A DNA stretch of 64,000 bases from an uncultured SAR324 cluster bacterium (GTDB lineage Bacteria > SAR324 > NAC60-12), in the NCBI GenBank assembly GCA_905182865.1, contig CAJJCY010000003.1, forward strand, positions 283,001-347,000. The letters are read 5' to 3'. Positions 1 to 9,577 of the stretch are shown piece after piece (the stretch's first letter is position 1; each line of letters starts with the position of its first letter). The position numbers were made by a program, and so were the translations under genes. A model generated the notes under the pieces. That model was not told the origin of the DNA. It made no database searches and saw only the letters and a list, made by a program, of their open reading frames with translations.

Positions 1-462
1 TGGACATTGGCTGCTACTGCATTTCGCTGGCACGATTTCATCTTCGGCAGTGAACCTCAAAAAGTTTTGGGAAAGCTGGAATATGATCCTGAATTCAGAA
101 CCGACAGACTCTGTTCCGGGATTCTCGACTTTGGTGAAGGTACCTCATCCTTCACCTGTTCCACCCAGTTGACGCCCTATCAGCGGGTAAACATTTTTGG
201 AACGGAGGGCAGAATTGAGATTGAGATACCTTTCAATGCCCCGCCGGATGTGCCGTGCAGAATGCTGCACCAGAACGGAGATCAGCTTGAAGAAATCGTG
301 CTTGAAATTTGCGACCAGTATACAATACAGGGAGACCTTTTTTCACTGTCCGTACTAAATGACACGGAGGTTCCGACGCCGCTGGAGGATGCTTTCGCCA
401 ACATGAAGGTCCTTGAAGCAGTTATCCGCAGTTCCGGAAAGGGGGCTTGGACCAGGTTATAA
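1..462 (+). CDS. Gfo/Idh/MocA-family oxidoreductase, C-terminal part, frameshifted
   Basis: Only the C-terminal part is in the window; the gene enters from the left edge. The region from about base 40 reads as the C-terminal alpha/beta domain of NAD(P)-dependent sugar-type dehydrogenases (GTEGRIEIEIPFNAP, ending VLEAVIRSSGKGAW). Bases 3-35 encode DIGCYCISLAR, a family hallmark, but in a different frame from what follows (IFGSEPQKVLG). One extra base near 36-39 (TTTC) explains the shift. A TTG at 7 is an artefact of this shift and not a start. Substrate unknown. The fold assignment is firm; whether the shift is real or an error is not known. Confidence 0.75.
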   Translation, partial: WTLAATAFRWHDFIFGSEPQKVLGKLEYDPEFRTDRLCSGILDFGEGTSSFTCSTQLTPYQRVNIFGTEGRIEIEIPFNAPPDVPCRMLHQNGDQLEEIVLEICDQYTIQGDLFSLSVLNDTEVPTPLEDAFANMKVLEAVIRSSGKGAWTRL

Positions 463-482
463 CAACCAGTGCAGACCAAATT

Positions 483-1250
483 ATGAGATTAAAGATCTTT
501 GAGAAAATGATTTATATTTTACTGATTTATCTCATTGCCGGAGCAGTGCTGTTTTTCTTCCAGAGAAAACTGCTCTATTTTCCTACCGGCAAAATACCTC
601 ACGCTTATGAAACGCTGACACTGGAAAATGAAAATGAAACACTTAAAGTAATTGTACTCAATTCCGGAAGAGAGCAAGCACTGCTCTATTTCGGCGGAAA
701 CGCGGAAACAGTTGTTTATAATGCGGCTGATTTTATAACAGCATTTCCGTTGCATACAGTCTATCTGCTTAATTACCGCGGTTACGGCGGAAGTTCCGGA
801 CAACCGACTGAGGCAGGCATTTTTGCGGATGCACTGGCTCTTTTTGACAAAGTGCAGAAAAAACAGGAAAGGATTTCTGTGATGGGCAGGAGCCTGGGAA
901 GCGGGGCCGCAACTTATCTGGCTTCAAAAAGACCCGTTGAAAAAATGCTGCTGATCTCTCCTTTTGACAGCATCAAAAGTGTTGCACAAAACAAATTCCC
1001 GATCTATCCCATGTTTTTGCTGCTGAAAGATAAATATGACTCAATTGGCAGAGTAAAGGATATCAGCGCAAAAACAATCGTGCTTATTGCAGAAAATGAT
1101 GAGGTCATTCCAAAAAAGCATTCACTGCGCCTGATCAGTGAATTTCCTCCGGAGCAGATAACGGTCAAAACAATTTCGGATGCAGGACATAATGACATTT
1201 CAAATAAAATGGAATACTATAACCATCTAAAAGAGTTTCTCAATAATTAA
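483..1250 (+). CDS. membrane-anchored alpha/beta hydrolase (BEM46/ABHD13-like)
   Basis: Serine hydrolase fold of unknown substrate. An N-terminal hydrophobic segment (about residues 7-30) would anchor it in the inner membrane. The strand-turn LLNYRGYGGSSGQPTEAG is typical of the family; the nucleophile elbow GRSLGSG lies near residue 137, an acidic residue in IAENDEVIP and a histidine in DAGHNDIS complete a plausible Ser-Asp-His triad. I chose ATG 483; a TTG at 447 inside the previous gene and an ATG at 507 are alternatives. It starts about 20 bases after the oxidoreductase gene, so co-transcription is possible. Confidence 0.8.
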   Translation: MRLKIFEKMIYILLIYLIAGAVLFFFQRKLLYFPTGKIPHAYETLTLENENETLKVIVLNSGREQALLYFGGNAETVVYNAADFITAFPLHTVYLLNYRGYGGSSGQPTEAGIFADALALFDKVQKKQERISVMGRSLGSGAATYLASKRPVEKMLLISPFDSIKSVAQNKFPIYPMFLLLKDKYDSIGRVKDISAKTIVLIAENDEVIPKKHSLRLISEFPPEQITVKTISDAGHNDISNKMEYYNHLKEFLNN

Positions 1251-1353
1251 AACATCCCTACCTGACGGACGGCAAATCCTTCATCAAGTGCCTGTACCGC
1301 TACCGCTTTTTATTTTATTTTGAATAGTTAACTAACTATTAAAGATTAGAAAA

Positions 1354-1923
1354 ATGAAAAAACAAATTGATTTTTATTTCGATGTAGTCAGCCCCTATTC
1401 CTATGTTGCCTCCACGCTCATTGAGGACGTCGCACAACGCTGCAATGCAGATTTGCTGTGGAACCCGATTTTACTGGGCGGAATTTTCAAAGCGGTCGGC
1501 ACTTCCAATACTCCCGGACTGACACCTGAAAAAAAACCTTATATGCTTAAGGATCTGCAGCGTCTTTCAAGACATTATGGGATTCCACTGCAGATGCCTC
1601 CGGATTTTCCGGTACGTACCGTGCTGGTCATGCGCGTGCTGTCAGGATTGCCGCCTGAGCAGATTCCACAGGCAGCTCACACACTTTTCAATGCATACTG
1701 GGCGGATAACCTGGACATTGCTAACCGGGATGTGGTCGCGTCACTGATTGGACAGGAGGCGGTAGAGCGTGCCGGAATGCATAAAGTCAAAGATGCTCTT
1801 TTCAAGAATACCGAAGAGGCGGTCAAACGTGGAGCGTTTGGAGCCCCCACTTTTTTTGTGGAAGACGAAATGTTTTTCGGGCATGACCGACTGCCCCTGC
1901 TGGAGAGCCATTTGCGGGGCTAG
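1354..1923 (+). CDS. 2-hydroxychromene-2-carboxylate isomerase family (DsbA-like/GST kappa fold)
   Basis: A 189-residue protein with the family start IDFYFDVVSPYSYVA, a central helical insertion (TPEKKPYMLKDLQRLSRHYGI) and the C-terminal GAFGAPTFFVEDEMFFGHDR that closes the thioredoxin-like fold. In characterised relatives a Ser in the SPYSY region binds glutathione for cis-trans isomerisation in aromatic degradation; here no aromatic pathway genes are near, so the role could be any glutathione-linked isomerisation. Full length for the family. ATG 1354 follows an AT-rich leader. Confidence 0.88.
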   Translation: MKKQIDFYFDVVSPYSYVASTLIEDVAQRCNADLLWNPILLGGIFKAVGTSNTPGLTPEKKPYMLKDLQRLSRHYGIPLQMPPDFPVRTVLVMRVLSGLPPEQIPQAAHTLFNAYWADNLDIANRDVVASLIGQEAVERAGMHKVKDALFKNTEEAVKRGAFGAPTFFVEDEMFFGHDRLPLLESHLRG

Positions 1924-2418
1924 CTCTAATAGCGAAATCTTTTTCTTTCAGTAGTAGAAAATCTAAATTGCCCAGTGGTGGGAGCTTCAAACCAATGGTC
2001 GATGTCCGTTTGCAAATGGAATAAAAGTGATCGAAGAATTATGACTTCCTTGTTTGAAAGATTAAATGATAATGAGATAATCCTGCCACAATCCACCCTG
2101 ACATCAAGCACACCCTTGTGGCTATTTTAGATCGTACTGGAATGAGTGTTAGTCAAGTATCCGATGAGGTTTTGTTCACAGGCTTGATTTAGATGCAGGA
2201 GTTACCTGGACTTGAGGAGTAAAGGGTGAGGAGGAGCGTACTGGGTCCTGACTATCAATACATAAAGTAGTTAGACTCATTTAAGCCTAGATGCTCAATT
2301 AAAAGGTATCACTAATTCTTCACAGTCAGACACCCTCCAAGTAAATCCCCCAATTCTTGTAAAACAAACCGATTTGTGTTACATTTTGGGTTATCCTAAT
2401 CCACCAAAAGTAAATCAA
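1924..2418. other. intergenic stretch with no supported gene
   Basis: About 500 bases between the isomerase and the MORN protein. I see stop codons in all frames on both strands, no tRNA-like fold and no clear promoter. It marks the left border of the degraded surface-gene region. Confidence 0.6.
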
Positions 2419-3332
2419 GTGAAACATATACTAATCATTCTATTTCTCTTTGACCTCACCAACTAATTTAAATTTGGATGTTTTATATTTTAAAAAAGTT
2501 AACGGCAAATTTGGATGGTTTGAGAATGGTAATGATAAAAAGGATTGGAAATATATAGGAGAAATTAAAAACGGGAAACCAAATGGAACTGGGGTATTAA
2601 GTTCTACTTTTGGAAAATATTCTGGAGAATTAAAAAATGGGATGACAGCACGGTCAAGGGACTTATACATACAAAAGCGGAAGAAAGAGAGTTGGTGAGT
2701 TTAGAAAAGGTAAACCATGGAACGTTAAAAGTTATGGCAAAAACGGAAAAATAGAAACTGAGTGGGTTAAAGGTATAAAACTTAAAAAAGTAGAGATTAC
2801 TCCTCTAGAGGAAAAACAAGTTACAGAATACAAATCTTATAAAATTGGAGTTCGTGCTCTTTCAGGAAATACATCTGGTAAAGCCAGTACTTCTAATAGT
2901 TCTCTCTCACTAATATGGGAGAACTATGGCTTGGGATTTAATCAGATGTCATTCAAAAAAACATCTTCAAAAAACAATGTGTATGAGATGAAAGATTCTT
3001 CTCTAGACTTGTCATATACATTAGACTTGTCATATATAATTGATTGGACCGTAACGGCAGGAGCTGGATATGTATATGAAGGTAATGGCAAAATTACCAG
3101 TGCTTCAACTGCAAGAAAATATGAAACTGAAAGTGTTTCAGGTTTTGGATTGTTCGGATTATTAGGAGCGGAATGGGAAGGTCTAGAAGGTTTAATTGGC
3201 GTAAGGTATTACAGCACAAATTATACGGACTTTAACAGTACAAATACATCTGAGGTTTTATCACTAGGAAAACCATATTCCATAAGTGATGCTCAACTTG
3301 TCTTTGGCTTAGGATATAGTTTCCTATGGTAA
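2419..3332 (+). pseudogene. MORN-repeat protein with C-terminal outer-membrane beta-barrel, two frameshifts
   Basis: The product can be rebuilt by removing one base near 2449-2451 (TTT) and one near 2645-2648. GTG 2419 then begins a signal peptide (MKHILIILFLL), followed by MORN-type repeats (YIGEIKNGKPNGTG, YSGELKNG, HGQGTYTYKSG, VGEFRKGKPW). After a linker comes a barrel-like C-terminus of alternating strands (LDLSYIIDWTVTAGAGYVY, LEGLIGVRYYS) ending FGLGYSFLW with a terminal aromatic residue, as outer-membrane barrels do. MORN modules usually mediate protein or lipid contact at membranes. Both shifts are +1. Either a decayed gene or sequencing errors; it borders other broken surface genes, which favours decay. 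Confidence 0.6.
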
Positions 3333-3545
3333 CTCATAATCAATTTATTTTTTCTTATACTTTTACTCCACATATTTTTAGCATGATGTAGTACTTCGTC
3401 TTCAAATGAGGATGGAATTGATGGTGGAACTGAGGAATCAGAAGAATCAGAAGGAGATACTGATACTACAGCTCCAATACTTTCAGAGGTAACAGCAGTA
3501 ACAACTCCAAGCACAGACTCCACACCAAATTACACTTTTTCATAG
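3333..3545 (+). pseudogene. remnant of a lipoprotein N-terminus
   Basis: Directly after the MORN protein, the plus strand encodes a hydrophobic signal segment (INLFFLILLLHIFLA) followed by an in-frame TGA exactly where a lipobox glycine would sit, then CSTSSSNEDG, an acidic Ser/Thr/Glu linker and DTTAPILSEVTAV, ending at a stop near 3545. There is no start codon. The CSTSSSN and TDTTAP elements match the lipoprotein on the opposite strand at 3570-4292. I read it as a duplicated and decayed 5' end of that gene. Confidence 0.5.
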
Positions 3546-4160
3546 CAAATTTCAAAAAACTATTTTTTCTTATTCTTGTACTGTGAAACTCCATGTTTCA
3601 GATTGTGCACTACCACCTTTAGGATCTGAGGCTACCACCTTCCAGTAATAGGTTGTGCCGTTTGAATAGGTTCCGCCGGATGTCGGACCTGAATTGGAAA
3701 CAGTTATGGATGAATTATCAGTTGTAAACCCACTTGATGTTTCTTCATACTGACTACTCATAGCATTGCCTGCAGTATCTTTTACTCCAGTTGTGACTCT
3801 AGTCAAATAAGTTGTTAAACGTGTGAGATTGTCATATGGATCTAGTGTAAATGTCTTGTTTGAATTAGAACTTACAGGTTCTGAAGACATCTCTAACACA
3901 AGTACTGAAGTTATCAGAAGACACCCTTATAGTTCCTGCACAGTTTGTGTCGGATGTGCTAGTTGTGACATAAGTGGTGTCCATTGCCTCAGAGAATGTC
4001 ACTGTGATGTTATCAGTAATTGATACTGAACTTTGGTTGTCTGCTGTGGTAGAAACTGAGGTTACTGTTGGTGCTGTTGTGTCAGTACTGGTGGTGGTAT
4101 TATCAGTTGTGTCTGCTGACCTTCACCAAGTTCATCGTCATTTGAAGACGAAGTACTACA
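3387..4160. repeat. 23-base inverted repeat joining two lipoprotein N-termini
   Basis: Bases 3387-3409 (plus) and 4138-4160 are exact reverse complements. Both encode the start of the mature lipoprotein (CSTSSSN), on opposite strands. The arms are about 730 bases apart and could have mediated inversion or recombination between paralogous surface genes. Confidence 0.75.
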
Positions 4161-4292
4161 ACTCACCGTTCCGATTATTATCAAAAACAACACATACACA
4201 ATTCTTCTGTGTGTAATATTTTTAACTGATAAAGATATGATAACACTCAACAATCCAAGCACACCCAACAAAATAAACAACTTGGGTATCAT
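3570..4292 (-). pseudogene. Ig-like (SbsA-type) lipoprotein, frameshifted
   Basis: From ATG 4292 the minus strand encodes two hydrophobic stretches and a lipobox-like LFLIIIGTVSC, then a Ser/Asp-rich linker. Switching frames gives TTAPTVTSVSTTADNQSSVS, ITVTFSEAMD and RVSSDNFSTC, the signature of a bacterial Ig-like (SbsA) domain, then in a third frame VTTGVKDTAGNAMSSQYEE and a terminal FnIII-like YYWKVVASDPKGGSAQSETW. At least two frameshifts separate these parts. Probable surface-exposed lipoprotein, now broken. The first hydrophobic stretch could instead be the C-terminal anchor of the upstream adhesin. Confidence 0.55.
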
Positions 4293-5778
4293 AGAAAATT
4301 CTTGAGAAATCTGTTGGGAAATGCGTCGCAGCATAAAGTGGACTTGGCCACGGGATCAGATTGTCATGAAAATTTTGATTGAATGGAGGAACAAAGTTAC
4401 CACCTGCAGTGACACTTGTTCCAGAACATCCGACAAAGCCACTGTTGCCGCATACGTACATAGTATAACTGACATTATCACCATCTGAATCTGTTGATCC
4501 TGCAAATCGGAATGTCACTGGTGATGTTACATTGTCACCATTTGCGGGGGATATAAGAGTTGGAGCGGTAGGGTCAGCATTGGCGACAGAAGAAACTTGG
4601 ATGCTAAAGCTTTGGTCTTTGGTCATGCCGGCATTGTCAGTCGAACGAATGTTTACAACATAAGTATTACCTCCCATTGAAGAGTCTGGTGTAAAAGTTA
4701 TCGTAAAGGTTGTCGTTGTCTCCATTTACCATTGCAGTTGAAGAGGTAGTGTCCCAAATGCTACTGTTGTCAGAAGGAGGGTTCAATACAGTAATAGTTG
4801 GAGCTACTCCGCTATCATCTGTGGATTTGATTGTGAAGGTTTTTGTGCTTCCGACTGAAACGGTTTGTGTCCCTGTGGGAATACCGTAAATGCAGGGGGC
4901 ATTTGAAGCGCGGTTATTTTAAAGAAAAAATCTATTGGAGATATATGACTTTCACTCCAGTTGTCAACCTATCTTCTACCATGATCACGGCTACCCAAAT
5001 GGTCGTCCTGCATCATCTTGGTGCTACTGGATAAAACACTATCTCTGACATCCCATTCAATTAAACCGGAAGAGCTTAATGTCATTCCAGTTGGCTTTGT
5101 AATAGGTGGTCTTCGATGCCATTGATCGAAAAATTCATTTATATGTCCCCCAGCGGTAGGTCAGGTTGTCACCGTTGGCATCAGTTGCACTCACTTGATA
5201 AGAAAAAGTTGTATTATCCTGAACTTGTACAATCGGAGGAACAGCGCTTACAGGCGAAGTATTGCCATCGTATCTCCTCCTATATTTACCTTTGTTTCGT
5301 TCCGCCAATTTGACACTATTAGCCATATTTTCTATACAGCTATTCTGGCTACACCCCAGTAAATTACATACGTCCCATTATCAGGGTAAGTATGAGTCAC
5401 TCCAGTTGTCCATGTCTGAGGAATTGTCTCCCATTTCCGAAATAGTGCTATCTCGCTAATCTGTATCTACTTGATAAAACTTTGAAATCAACTGATTTAG
5501 TCTGCCGTCTCCCCAATTATATTGTATGCAATATTTTAGAACTATTATCTGACACCTGGCACGTAGTGCCGACTAAAATGCCATGATTGGCAGTCCATCC
5601 ATTTTCCATTTTGAGGCGGATGGTTATGTGGGTCCATTATCACAAGTAGCTCCCAAGACATGGTTCCGTAGCGGAAATGAGTTGCGGACAAACTTGCAGG
5701 AAAGATCAGTAAGATTACTATTCCTACCGATGTCAATGCTAAAATGATTTTGTTTACTTCTGCTTTAAATGTATTCAT
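4293..5778 (-). pseudogene. secreted multidomain adhesin, heavily frameshifted
   Basis: ATG 5778 begins MNTFKAEVNKIILALTSVG, a signal peptide, then ATHFRYGTMSWE. The coding sense continues only by switching frames: THITIRLKMENGWTANHG, then YNWGDGRLNQLISKFYQVD, then WETIPQTWTTGVTHTYPDNG and YVIYWGVARIAV. Further along are a cadherin/PKD-like segment (FSYQVSATDANGDNLTYRW, about 5140-5270) and an Ig-like part (NIRSTDNAGMTKDQSFSIQV, about 4225-4725). Each of the first shifts is +1 in the sense direction. There are also in-frame stops. A large cell-surface protein gene that is no longer intact as sequenced; exact domain borders are uncertain. Confidence 0.55.
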
Positions 5779-5891
5779 GGTCAAAACCTTGGAACTAGAT
5801 AACATTATTCAGGATTATTTTCGTGAAACTATAACCAACTTTCTAGCTGATAGACACCTATTTGGACACCTAAATCCTTTAGTTTAACACC

Positions 5892-6985
5892 TTACTTGGA
5901 AACGAAACCAGCAGTCCAGGTCGCGCCAGTTATTGTGCCGGTATTTGAATTTGAACTGTTGTCCTGAAGTGATGTTCCTGAACCTTCATTGAACCTGTAA
6001 TAGCCTTTAAGATTGGCAGCAGATGCATAATTGCCTGAATCTGAGGAAACATTCAACATGTTGCCACTATTATAGATAGCAGTTACTTCAGCTGATGTAA
6101 GTTCATCGTTCCAGACTGCGACTTCATCAATCTTTCCATCAAAGTATTGTGTCGGGTTACCCGCCCCGTTCGCCATCTCAGCAATCGTCATAGTCCACTG
6201 CAATGCTAAACATGTCTAGACCACCTGAATTGAATGCTCCTGAAAATGTTGCTGCAGATGAACCGTTTACATACAGTACGCCATCACGATCAGAACCAAT
6301 TGTTAATACAACATGATGCCAGTTATTTATTGCATATGTACTTGATGTGTCGACAGCTGTAAGAGTCTGATTGTAATATGCAAACTTTAAATCAGTACCA
6401 CCATACCAGACTGAGGGACCATTTGCAAAGGAATTAGTCTTTTGAAAAAACCAAAAACGAGTTGTTCCTTAGTTCCATCTTCTGGATATACCCATGCTGA
6501 AACTGAAAGTGGAAGATTATTCGAACTGGCAAGTTCTGCGCGACACCATTAGCAGAGACATTGTCATTAGTTCCATCAAAATCCAAGGCATAATCGATCA
6601 GAAGAGTCACGCTGTTGCTAGAAGCACTGGAGAGGAGGCCTGAGGCGTCTACAGCATAAACCTTGTAGGTGCCATCAGCAAGTCCTGTGGCCGGCAGGTT
6701 GGTGTTTGTTGCAGCAGAGCTGATGGTGACACTGTTTGACTGGTTGTCCGCAGCCCCAGTGATACTTGCGAGATTGCTGACTGTAACAGTGGTGTTGACC
6801 AGGTAGGCTGTGCCGGTATTCGTGCTCTGTACCACGGCATTTTCGGAGGTGGTTATGGTGGCAGTGGTTACGCTGGCAGTTGGCGCCAAGATTGATGTGG
6901 TAGTTGATTCTTCTTGTATTAAACCACACGAGATGATGGTGAGACTCAAACATGAAATTAGAATAATGTTCAAATTCTTTTTCAT
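5892..6985 (-). pseudogene. LamG/concanavalin-like lipoprotein, frameshifted
   Basis: ATG 6985 has a good ribosome site (GGAGG, 5 bases upstream) and begins MKKNLNIILISCLSLTIISCG, a lipoprotein signal. A Ser/Thr-rich Ig-like part follows (TGLADGTYKVYAVDASGLL), then DYALDFDGTNDNVSA, the start of a LamG-3 domain. Frame switches near 6540, 6430 and 6200 recover SVSAWVYPEDGTKEQLVFG, NNWHHVVLTIGSDRDGVLYV and the final FDGKIDEVAVWNDEL...LKGYYRFNEGSGT. LamG domains bind carbohydrate, so a glycan-binding surface lipoprotein is likely. Not translatable as one protein in this sequence. Confidence 0.65.
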
Positions 6986-7155
6986 CTTATCCTCCAAAGT
7001 AAATGCTCAAGAGATTGCTGATTCAATTTCATAAATATCATTGCAATTGTAGACCCATTTTAACATTTGTCAAGACTCTTTCTCTCTGATTTATAGGTAA
7101 AATTTACAAGAACGTGGGGGACTTTACTTGATTCCCGAACGATAAAAAGACTGTG

Positions 7156-9555
7156 TCAGGGATGAAAAATCAATTGTGATTTTTCATTTCCCGGAATCCT
7201 ATCGAGATTGATAATTTGTCTGCGCGATTTTCCGGCAAGGTAGAGAGGGGTTTGATCCTGGTAATGCTGATCAAAAAAATATCCGGACTGTCCGGTTGGA
7301 CTTATTCCAGTTGAATTTTCAGCATCTCCAAAATCTATCACACGGCGAGTTGAGGGGCCGGAACTGACTTTCAGTTCTTTTGGTCCATATTTGTGTCGAA
7401 TCTGGTTAATCACTCCTTTGCTTCCGGGAACAGCAAAAGGACCGATATTAAATATTAAATTCAGCGGTTTTTTACGTCCCAGCAAATGCTGAATTTCCAG
7501 TGTGTGAATCCTGCCCCAATTCCAGGTGTTCACATCTGGACCATAATCTTCTTCCAGACTCTGCACTGCATTAACCCAGGCTGCCTGCAGAATATCCTGT
7601 TGATTTTCAAGCTTGTCCGGTGTTTGCAGATTGTCCCACCAGGGAGATTGCGGATTGTTCAGCAGCAACGGCATGCTTTTATCAATCAGTGAAGAATTGA
7701 GTAGAACGAGAGTTCCCTTTTCTTCAATTTCATCTGCAAAAATACTGATACTCAAATGATAAAAGAGTCGGTGAAAAATAGTCGGTCCTAGAGCATTTTT
7801 TTCATGCACTCCCTCCCAGTTTTTAAATACTTCTGCAGCCTGACGGAATACTTCGCTGCGTACGGAAGATTCTGAAATCACTTTCATAAAGTGCTGACGA
7901 AAATTACTGATCCGTGGATGTTTCGTATCCAGTTGAATCTGCCGCATGTCTGCTGCTGTCCAATCAAATTTATCTGGATCAAGCAGCTGACTCATTCGAT
8001 GTGCCCTTTCTTCCGGTGCATAATAACCCGGTTCAAGACCATTTCCCACGTCCCCCGGCTGATTATTGCCGTTGAATACTATACCGGACCTTGGATTAAC
8101 TGCCTGGGGATTTGCGGAGAAATCCCGGTATCCCAGGACTTCATCCCTGCCGCCCGCTCCATCCAGGATAATAAAAGAATTCACATGTGAGGGACGAATC
8201 AGTAAACGTGCTGCTGCCCACCAGGCGATATTTCCTTCTGCATCTCCATAGTTGATATTCAAACCGGGCGCATGGAGTTTGCTGACTGCAGCTTGTGTAT
8301 CCGCAAGGCTTTCTGAGTGACTCAGTTCATAAAAAACCTGCTCCGTTGAATTTTCAAAATTGCTCAGCATCTGCCAGGCCAGTGCAACCGGTTGGCTCTC
8401 TGTTTTTCCGACAGATTCCAGCACATCATTGATGATGGGACCATGTCTTGAAATCCTTATCCGCAGAGGAACATCTACTTTTCCCTTGACGGAAATTGTT
8501 TCTTCTATAATTTTCAGATCCTCCCAGTGATTACCGAACCGGACCTGGTCCGGATTTTCAGGATTCGCCTGCTCACGATAATAATCCAGATCATCATTCT
8601 GCAGCATGGTGACACCCCAGGCCATGCGGTGGTTGTGGCCCAGAATCGCAAAGGGAACTCCTGCCAAGTGATGTCCGTAGAGTTCCCAATCAGGAGTTTT
8701 CAGGTGAGCTTCATACCAGGTTGCCGGTGCTGCATAACCAATGTGTGGATCATTGGCTAAAATAACTTTACCGGATTTGGTACGTGAACCGGAAACAACC
8801 CAGGAGTTGCTGCCGAAAAACGGAGGTATCAGATCCAGCAGATTATCCATTTCTGTAAAAAGTACTGCCAACTCCAGATCTTCTGCAACATCTTTTTTTG
8901 AAACTTTAATCTGTGTATCACCTTCTGGCCAGTAGATAGCTAGGTCCTTGAGGTAGTTGCTGCCAAGTTTTTTATGAATATAAGAAACCAGCGGATCCTG
9001 CCGGACTGCATTGGAGAATGTGTAGGACATGTATGCAGAAATGCTGAACAGATCCACAAGGCTGTATTCGCGTTTTGGAATACCTAACAGCGTGAATTCA
9101 ATCGGAGTTGGTCCGGAAGCAACAAAACTGTTCAGACCGGAAAGGTAGGCTTTAAGGGCTTTTTGAATTTTTGGAGGATTATTCCTGAAATGTTCTGCAG
9201 CATATTTTTTGGCAAAGCGCTGGATGCCCAGAGTACGGAAATAGCGATCTACGTCAAGGGTCGCTTCACCCAGCATTTCTGAAAGCCTGCCATGAGCAAC
9301 ACGAACCATCAATTCCAGCTGAAAAATCCGATCCTGTGCATTCAGATAACCTAAAGCATTATAGGCATCCTGCTCGTTTGCTGCCTCAATATGCGGAATT
9401 CCCCACTTGTCAAAGACAACATCAACTTTGCTTTTTAGGCCGGAAAGTTTTATTTCACCTGAACGCTGAGGTAATTTTGTTCTTAAAAAACCATAACCGC
9501 CTGCAATTACCAGTAAAGCTAAAAGGCTGATTCCATAAAATATTTTTCGAAACAT
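7156..9555 (-). CDS. penicillin acylase family hydrolase
   Basis: 799 residues, full length for this Ntn-hydrolase family. Residues 3-25 form a membrane or signal segment; the alpha part contains KSKVDVVFDKWGIPHIEA. The nucleophile is the Ser of GSNSWVVSGS near residue 249, where autocatalytic cleavage would release the beta chain; LANDPHIG and the oxyanion region GHNHRMAWGVT follow. Members cleave amide bonds such as those of penicillins or acyl-homoserine lactones; the substrate cannot be told from sequence. Periplasmic location is expected. Intact, in contrast to the neighbouring genes on its left. Confidence 0.92.
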   Translation of the reverse strand: MFRKIFYGISLLALLVIAGGYGFLRTKLPQRSGEIKLSGLKSKVDVVFDKWGIPHIEAANEQDAYNALGYLNAQDRIFQLELMVRVAHGRLSEMLGEATLDVDRYFRTLGIQRFAKKYAAEHFRNNPPKIQKALKAYLSGLNSFVASGPTPIEFTLLGIPKREYSLVDLFSISAYMSYTFSNAVRQDPLVSYIHKKLGSNYLKDLAIYWPEGDTQIKVSKKDVAEDLELAVLFTEMDNLLDLIPPFFGSNSWVVSGSRTKSGKVILANDPHIGYAAPATWYEAHLKTPDWELYGHHLAGVPFAILGHNHRMAWGVTMLQNDDLDYYREQANPENPDQVRFGNHWEDLKIIEETISVKGKVDVPLRIRISRHGPIINDVLESVGKTESQPVALAWQMLSNFENSTEQVFYELSHSESLADTQAAVSKLHAPGLNINYGDAEGNIAWWAAARLLIRPSHVNSFIILDGAGGRDEVLGYRDFSANPQAVNPRSGIVFNGNNQPGDVGNGLEPGYYAPEERAHRMSQLLDPDKFDWTAADMRQIQLDTKHPRISNFRQHFMKVISESSVRSEVFRQAAEVFKNWEGVHEKNALGPTIFHRLFYHLSISIFADEIEEKGTLVLLNSSLIDKSMPLLLNNPQSPWWDNLQTPDKLENQQDILQAAWVNAVQSLEEDYGPDVNTWNWGRIHTLEIQHLLGRKKPLNLIFNIGPFAVPGSKGVINQIRHKYGPKELKVSSGPSTRRVIDFGDAENSTGISPTGQSGYFFDQHYQDQTPLYLAGKSRRQIINLDRIPGNEKSQLIFHP

Positions 9556-9577
9556 TTTGTCCGCAAAATTTTTCCAA

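Noticed and set aside
1926-2111. Minus-strand frame after the isomerase
   Set aside because: No start signals, no family resemblance, in a stretch without other coding sense.
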